Program-made: the position numbers and the translations under genes
Source of the DNA: Larix sibirica
Taxonomy: Eukaryota > Streptophyta > Pinopsida > Pinales > Pinaceae
Direction: 5' to 3'
Length of the DNA stretch: 11,487 nt
NCBI GenBank assembly: GCA_004151065.3
Contig: NWUY0300012566.1
Coordinates: forward strand, 30,519-42,005
Part shown: in pieces, positions 7,085-11,487 of the stretch
Layout: every line of letters starts with the position of its first letter
Numbering within the stretch: position 1 is the stretch's first letter
The notes under the pieces: model-generated
Database searches by the model: none
Told to the model about the DNA's origin: nothing
Seen by the model: the letters and a program-made list of their open reading frames with translations, nothing else

Positions 7085-8280
7085 CAATATCTTCCAATAG
7101 ACATAGTTGGGCATGGTTATCGAAGATATTTTGAAAGATGGTTTTTGGGAGAAGGTTACTCTGTAGTTCTTCTCCCATTCCAGAAAAATGTCNTCATTTT
7201 GAAAAGGTGGCATATTGCATTTGATCCCCTTAGAGAGAAGCAGACTCGAAGGCATACATGGATGTTATTACCTGGATTACCTATCTCATTATGGACAGAA
7301 AATATCCTTATTGGGTTGACGAACAAGGTTGGTTCATTTGTTAGATTGGATAAAATTCCCTCTTTGGTGTGGATAAAAAGGTGGCTTGGGTCATGGTTGA
7401 ATTCGATCTGAATTTGGGTCTTCCAGTAGAGGTGGAGATTATATGGGGTAAATACTCCTCTAGACAAAGGTTAGACTATTACAGATTTCCTTTTCATTGT
7501 TTAAAATGAAGAGAAACTGGATATGTTATAGCTCGTTGTCCTAATTTAAGGTGGACTAGCCTTGATTTTGGTAGTGAGGAGCTCACTGGTTCTGAGGAAA
7601 AGTTTGATGAGGATGGGTTTCTTTCACCAGAATAACCTAATCTGGGTAAGCTTTCTCCTGCCTCTATCACTCCATATAAATATGTTTCGAAGGCTGAACT
7701 TGAGTTCTATCTTGATGTTAAAAAATCATTGGTTAGACGTATTTCTGAAGGGAAGATAAAGCTTAATCTTAGGGGTTGTTTTGAAGATACTATACATGCA
7801 TGGACTATTGGTTCTGAGGCGGAGGTTTCTTCACCAATTTACCCTGTCTCTAGTCAGGAGGTTGAGCTCCATGCTACACATCTTTTACCTTCCATTGACA
7901 AAACCGACACTTAACCCATTGTTGGTATTCCCCGCAATGGTGAACGAGGTGGGGTTTTTACATGTGAGGAAAGAGTGGTTCTCACTGATTGTGGTTATGA
8001 GAATGTCCCTATTACTGACTCCCTTTCTCCATTAACTATCTAATCTAAAAACAAATCCTTTAATCATTGTGTTAAGCCCTTAATTCCTGACAGATTTCTA
8101 AATGTGACCATTAGGAAGCACCAAAGGAAACCAAGGGTTATTTCACGAGATGGGGAAGCCAACAACTACATTCCTCTTTCTATTAGAATTGATGACCCCA
8201 ACATTGGAAATTGCAGGGCAAGTCCAAATGATACTGTTGAGGCACTTGGAGCATTAGTGCCTCTGTCGAGGGGTGATTAA
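7085..8280 (+). pseudogene. LINE ORF1 protein (DUF4283 plus CCHC zinc knuckle)
   Basis: ORF1 proteins bind the element RNA and act as chaperones in the ribonucleoprotein. The DUF4283 part reads WFLGEGYSVVLLPF, then LPGLPISLWTENILIGLTNK and VGSFVRLD in frame 2. A frameshift near 7365-7378 moves it to frame 1, where VAWVMVEFDLNLGLPVEVEI and LDYYRFPFHC lead into the knuckle. In the knuckle the second Cys is a stop (TGA 7507-7509) and the His is Tyr, leaving only two ligands. Frame 1 then runs to 8280 with stops at 7633-7635, 7912-7914 and 8041-8043, and a basic segment (TIRKHQRKPRV) near the end. The true start is not visible; the frame is open only from 7085. Base N at 7192 falls in the domain. 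Confidence 0.85.
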
Positions 8281-8282
8281 TG
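8280..8282 (+). promoter_or_regulatory. TAATG overlap of ORF1 stop and ORF2 start
   Basis: The ORF1 stop TAA (8278-8280) shares its last A with an ATG (8280-8282) that opens ORF2, directly followed by the endonuclease start ILLTLNVRGLG. Overlapping stop-start codons are known to allow termination-reinitiation in some non-LTR elements, so ORF2 may have been made by ribosomes that had just finished ORF1. Coupling is inferred from the overlap alone. Confidence 0.6.
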
Positions 8283-9085
8283 ATCCTACTCACTCTAAAT
8301 GTTAGGGGTTTGGGGAAGGTCTCTAGGAGTAGGCCTTATCTCAACTTTTCAAAGCTACTAGTATGGGTTTAATTCTTTTATAGGAAACTATGTGTGATGC
8401 TTTTAGTGCTGTGAACAGACTTGCTTCCATTTTACCAGGATGGGAATTTGTGGCTATGCATGCATTGGTGATGTCTAATGGACTACTAGCGGGTTGGAAC
8501 CCTAAGTTTTTTACCTTTCATGCATATAAAACCGCTTGGGGTATACTTCTTGAAGGATGTTGTTTATGTTTAAACTTGCTGCTCGCCGTGTTAAATATTT
8601 ATGGGCCCTATAAGGATCGTGGCTCTTTCTGGTATTCTATGAGCTCTTCGGGTTTATTAAATATAAAAAATATAATACTTGCAGAAGATCTTAATTTCAC
8701 AAGGAATGCAAAGGAAATCTGGGGTACACATGCAAGGTTGGATGATTTGGTGGTTTTCTTTACAAGGTTACTAGACTCTCATGATCTAGTGGATGTTGTC
8801 CCAGGTACTCTTTCTCCTACTTGGACAAATGGAAGAGCTGGAATCGATGGCATTCACAAACAGCTGGACAAATTTCTGGTTACTTCAAGTCTACTGAATG
8901 TGTGGGAACGTCATAGATCTTGGATTGGAGAAGTCAAGTTCTCTGATCACTGGCCTGTTTTTTTCCAGATTGACGCATCATATTGCAAACTGAATTACCC
9001 TTTCAAGTTTAATTGCACTTGGTTGAGACAGGAAGAGTTCTGCAATTTAATTAGAATTTTTTGGATTGATTATGGTTTGTTACTG
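8280..9085 (+). pseudogene. LINE ORF2 N-terminal part: AP-like endonuclease (EEP family)
   Basis: The endonuclease nicks target DNA to start target-primed reverse transcription. Motifs in order are LNVRGLG (8295-8315), the Q-E-T site, NIYGPYKDRGSFW, EDLNFTRNAKEIWG, TLSPTWTNG, LDKFLVTSSLL and FSDHWPVFF. A frameshift near 8340 separates the start (frame 3) from the rest (frame 2). The Gln of Q-E-T is a TAG (8381-8383). The usual G-D-F-N is E-D-L-N, keeping Asp (8687-8689) and Asn (8693-8695). The final Ser-Asp-His (8942-8950) is intact. The frame changes again at about 9060-9085 to join the reverse transcriptase part. The longest open piece begins at the Met just after the Q-E-T site. Confidence 0.85.
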
Positions 9086-10839
9086 ATCGTAATCCAATGG
9101 ATGCATTTGTGTTGAAGCTCCGAAAAATCAAGGATATTGTTACTAAATGGATAAAAAACAAGCAAAAATCCGATCTATTTGAACTCAAGTTGCTTGAAGA
9201 ACAAATATAGAAGTTGCATTTTATGAACTGTGAGGGTAGGGTGGAAAAAGATGCCTTTGCTAAGGTTAAATTGTTTGAGCAGAAGAAGGAGGATTTATTA
9301 CTTCAAGAGGAGATGGAGTGGAGGCTCAAAATCCGGGCCACTTGGATTGGTCTAGGGGATGGAAATACAAAGTTATTCCATTCATATGCATCACACCGGA
9401 AGGACACAAATGCTATCTGGGACCTATTAGATGATGATGAAAACTCAGTATCTGGCCTGGGAGAGCTTCAGGATGCTGCTAAAGTATGTTTTGATAAAAT
9501 TTATACCGATCCCGGTCATTGTGATCTTGTCACCCAAATAAATGTAGAAAGGCTTTTTCCTTTTTTTATCAATGAACATGAGGCAGAGGAGTTAGGGAAA
9601 GAAGTAACATTGATGGAAATTGAAGCAGCCCTAAAAGGATTTTCCAAGGACAAAATTCCAGGGCATGACAGCTAGACGGTTGAACTATTTTTACAGTTTT
9701 TTGATGTGATGGGGGATGATATTCCGAGAATGGTGGAGTTTTCTCGAACTGAAGGTTACATCTCAGGAGGTCTTAACTCAATTTTTCTCATGTTAATTTC
9801 AAAGAAAAGTAAGCCTTCCACATTTGGGGATTTTCGGCCAATTGCTCTCTGCAATCTGGCTTACAAATTAATTTCCAAGATCATCTCAAATAGACTGAAT
9901 CCTATCTTGTCTAGGAACATTTTTGCAGAACAGTTTGGTTTCTTGAAAGATCATCAGATACTTTATGCCATAGGCATTACTCAGGATATTATCCACTCAG
10001 TTAAGAAGAGGAATATGAATGCCATGCTGTTCAAGATGGATCTTGAGAAATCATATGACAGAGTTGATTGGGTTTTTCTGCGGTTAATCCTTATCCAAAT
10101 TGGTATTCCACCCTTGGTTTTGCATTGGATCATGGCTTGTGTGTCTACTGCGAATATTGCAATATTGATCAATGGTGCTCCATCCGATTTTTTCAAGATC
10201 ACTAGGGGTGTCCGCCATGGTTTCCCATTGTATCCACTATTATTTCTTTTGATCATTGAGGGCATGAGTAGATTGATTGGCGTTGCTAAATATGAAGGCA
10301 CTATAATAGGTATAAAGCTGTCCCCTGAGCTATCTCTCACTCATATGTTGTTCTTAGATGATGTTCTCTTAGTAGGTTTAGACTCTGATGAAGAATGGAA
10401 GATATACAAGAATATTATTGTGACATTCTGCGATGCATATGGCATGATGGTGAGCAACAAGAAATCTTGTATTTATCATTACAGGCTTGAGAACAATAGG
10501 ATAGACTCTTTGAAGTATTTTCTGCCATATAATTTTCATCAATTGGAGGAGGGTTTTAAGTACCTTGGCTATTTCCTGAAGCCAAATGGGTATAGGAAGA
10601 ATGATTGGTTGTGGCTTTTAAAGAAAGTAGAGCATAGAATAAATCAATGGACCTACAGGTTACTCTCTATTGGTGGTCGTCTAACATTGGTAAAATCAGT
10701 CTTAACTGGAATACCGGTGTATTGGTTTTCTCTCAACCAAGTCCCTTGTTATATTATAAATTGTTTAAGGAAGCTTTTTTTTAACTTCTTATGGACATGG
10801 GGACCGGATAATAGAAAATTGGTGATGACTAGATGGTAG
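9086..10839 (+). pseudogene. LINE ORF2 reverse transcriptase
   Basis: The reverse transcriptase copies element RNA from the nicked target. One frame runs through this stretch. The linker (KLRKIKDIVTKWIKNKQ, WRLKIRATWIGLGDGNTKLF) precedes the domain. RT motifs are FRPIALCNLAYKLISKIISN, EQFGFLKDHQIL, motif A KMDLEKSYDRVDW (Asp 10039-10041), motif B GVRHGFPLYPLLFLL (usually R-Q-G-x-P-L-S-P), and motif C as MLFLDDVLLVG (10351-10362), where F-A-D-D or Y-A-D-D is usual. The thumb region has FKYLGYFL and INQWTYRLLSIGGRLTLVKS. Stops are TAG 9208-9210, TAG 9673-9675 (a Trp is expected) and TAG 10837-10839. Both catalytic Asp residues of motif C remain. Confidence 0.92.
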
Positions 10840-11487
10840 AACATTGCCTTACCTGTCAATTGTGGAGGATGGGGGATCAAGAATTTGTTTGTATTTAGTT
10901 GTGCTCTTAGATTGAAAAGTTTGTGGAGGGGTCTATTCGGCCCTACACTCTAGACAAGGGTGCTATCGGTGAAATATGTCAAAGATGGAGTTTTAAACTG
11001 GATTAGAAATCCATTAAAGAAAACCAAAGGTGTATCCCCTATTTGGGTTGGCTTTATTAAAGTATACAACTGGATGGCAAAAGATCTAACTTGGAGGGTT
11101 GGGAATGGTAAGGACATTCTAGTTGGAATCGATCTGATTTCGGGTATGGATGATGAATACTCTTTGTCCAATGAGATCATAAATACACTCCACTGGTTTG
11201 ACCGCGCAACACTCAAAAAAATTAAGAGGAACAAATCTGATCCCAATCAATCCTATTGGCTCAACACGATGGAGTTGGGTTTCACAGACAATGTTGCCCA
11301 ACAAAGTTTTGTGGAAATGGAAGATCCTGCTAAAAATCAAGTGTTTTATGTGGCTTGCTCTTCGTGGAGAACTGAAAACCTGGGATAATATTACTAAAAG
11401 GGGGTGGATAGGCCCAAGTATGTTTTATTTATGCACAAACAGTTTTGAATCTGCCACTCACATTTTTGTTGAGTGTGGATTTTCCAG
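10840..11487 (+). pseudogene. LINE ORF2 C-terminal part with start of zf-RVT domain
   Basis: The reverse transcriptase frame continues with NIALPVNCGGWGIKNL, a TAG at 10951-10953 where Trp is expected, then VLSVKYVKDG and LTWRVGNGKDILVGID. Near 11300 it shifts to frame 2, which gives LLKIKCFMWLALRGELKTWD and then ITKRGWIGPSMFYLCTNSFE, ending HIFVECGFS at the window edge. That is the zf-RVT pattern W-x-L...T-x-x-L...C-x-x-C...E-x-x-H-x-F-x-x-C; the first Cys appears as Phe, while the second Cys, the His and the last Cys are present. The element continues beyond the window, where RNase H would be expected. Confidence 0.85.

Larger units (their letters stand above)
7085..11487 (+). mobile_element. 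Plant L1-like LINE, degenerate, continuing past the window
   Basis: A non-LTR retrotransposon in the plus direction has ORF1 (7085-8280) with DUF4283 and a CCHC knuckle, and ORF2 (8280 onward) with endonuclease, reverse transcriptase and the beginning of a zf-RVT domain. An RNase H domain and poly(A) tail, if present, would lie beyond 11487. The domain order is typical of plant L1-clade elements. Many stops and at least four frameshifts mark it as an old copy; reading frames are otherwise easy to follow, so there is little large-scale deletion. Confidence 0.9.

Noticed and set aside
7192-7192. Ambiguous base N as a possible biological variant
   Set aside because: A single N only marks an uncertain call in the assembly.
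6863-7255. 130-codon minus-strand open frame
   Set aside because: It overlaps the recognisable plus-strand DUF4283 sequence and has no motif; its length is probably chance.
9981-10340. 119-codon minus-strand open frame
   Set aside because: It is the antisense of well-supported reverse transcriptase coding sequence.
1-11487. Novel defence-type or CRISPR-like system
   Set aside because: The window is eukaryotic repeat-rich DNA. The tandem repeats lack the unique equal-length spacers of a CRISPR array, and all recognisable coding sequence is retroelement or gene-fragment remains.

Overview
The window looks like nuclear DNA of a land plant with a large, repeat-rich genome. Three things point that way. 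There is a fragment of the plant form of CCR4-NOT subunit 1 with plant-style GT-AG introns. There is a Copia-type LTR whose primer-binding site matches plant initiator tRNA-Met. And there is a plant L1-like LINE with a DUF4283/CCHC ORF1 and an endonuclease, reverse transcriptase and zf-RVT ORF2. A gymnosperm is plausible from the general look, but the sequence alone does not settle it. I see no intact protein-coding gene: every recognisable coding stretch is interrupted. One ambiguous base (N) lies at about 7192.

Left part (1-2820). After weak, unrecognised open stretches at 1-316, an intron-like AT-rich region contains five 40-bp tandem units (951-1148). Next comes a pseudogene of NOT1, the scaffold of the CCR4-NOT mRNA deadenylase (1178-2379). 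It keeps its introns (1481-1640 and 1870-2040), so it arose by DNA duplication and not by retroposition. It carries at least three in-frame stops and three frameshifts. A good splice donor ends its last recognisable exon, and a good acceptor 91 bp downstream opens an unrelated basic, Ser/Lys-rich C-terminal-like exon (2471-2805), which suggests a patchwork or chimeric locus.

Middle part (2820-6430). A single 360-bp Copia-type LTR (3661-4020, TGTTA...TAACA) has a polypurine tract directly before it and a PBS directly after it, as at the junction of two tandem elements. The leader after the PBS is non-coding and repetitive: a 51-bp near-copy of the LTR end, about 40-bp repeats, a possible hairpin and a 39-bp tandem duplication. 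Further on are short unassigned exon-like pieces (4758-5137, 5529-5609) in otherwise featureless AT-rich DNA.

Right part (6430-11487). A decayed retroelement RNase H domain on the minus strand (6431-6815) lies head to head with a plus-strand LINE that starts near 7085 and runs off the window. Its ORF1 and ORF2 meet at an overlapping TAATG. ORF2 has endonuclease, reverse transcriptase and the start of a zinc-finger domain, with frameshifts and stops throughout. Several stops sit where Trp or Gln is expected and fit C-to-T change at CHG sites, as expected for methylated, silenced DNA. The machinery would once have nicked target DNA, reverse-transcribed the element RNA and chaperoned it. This copy can no longer encode it.
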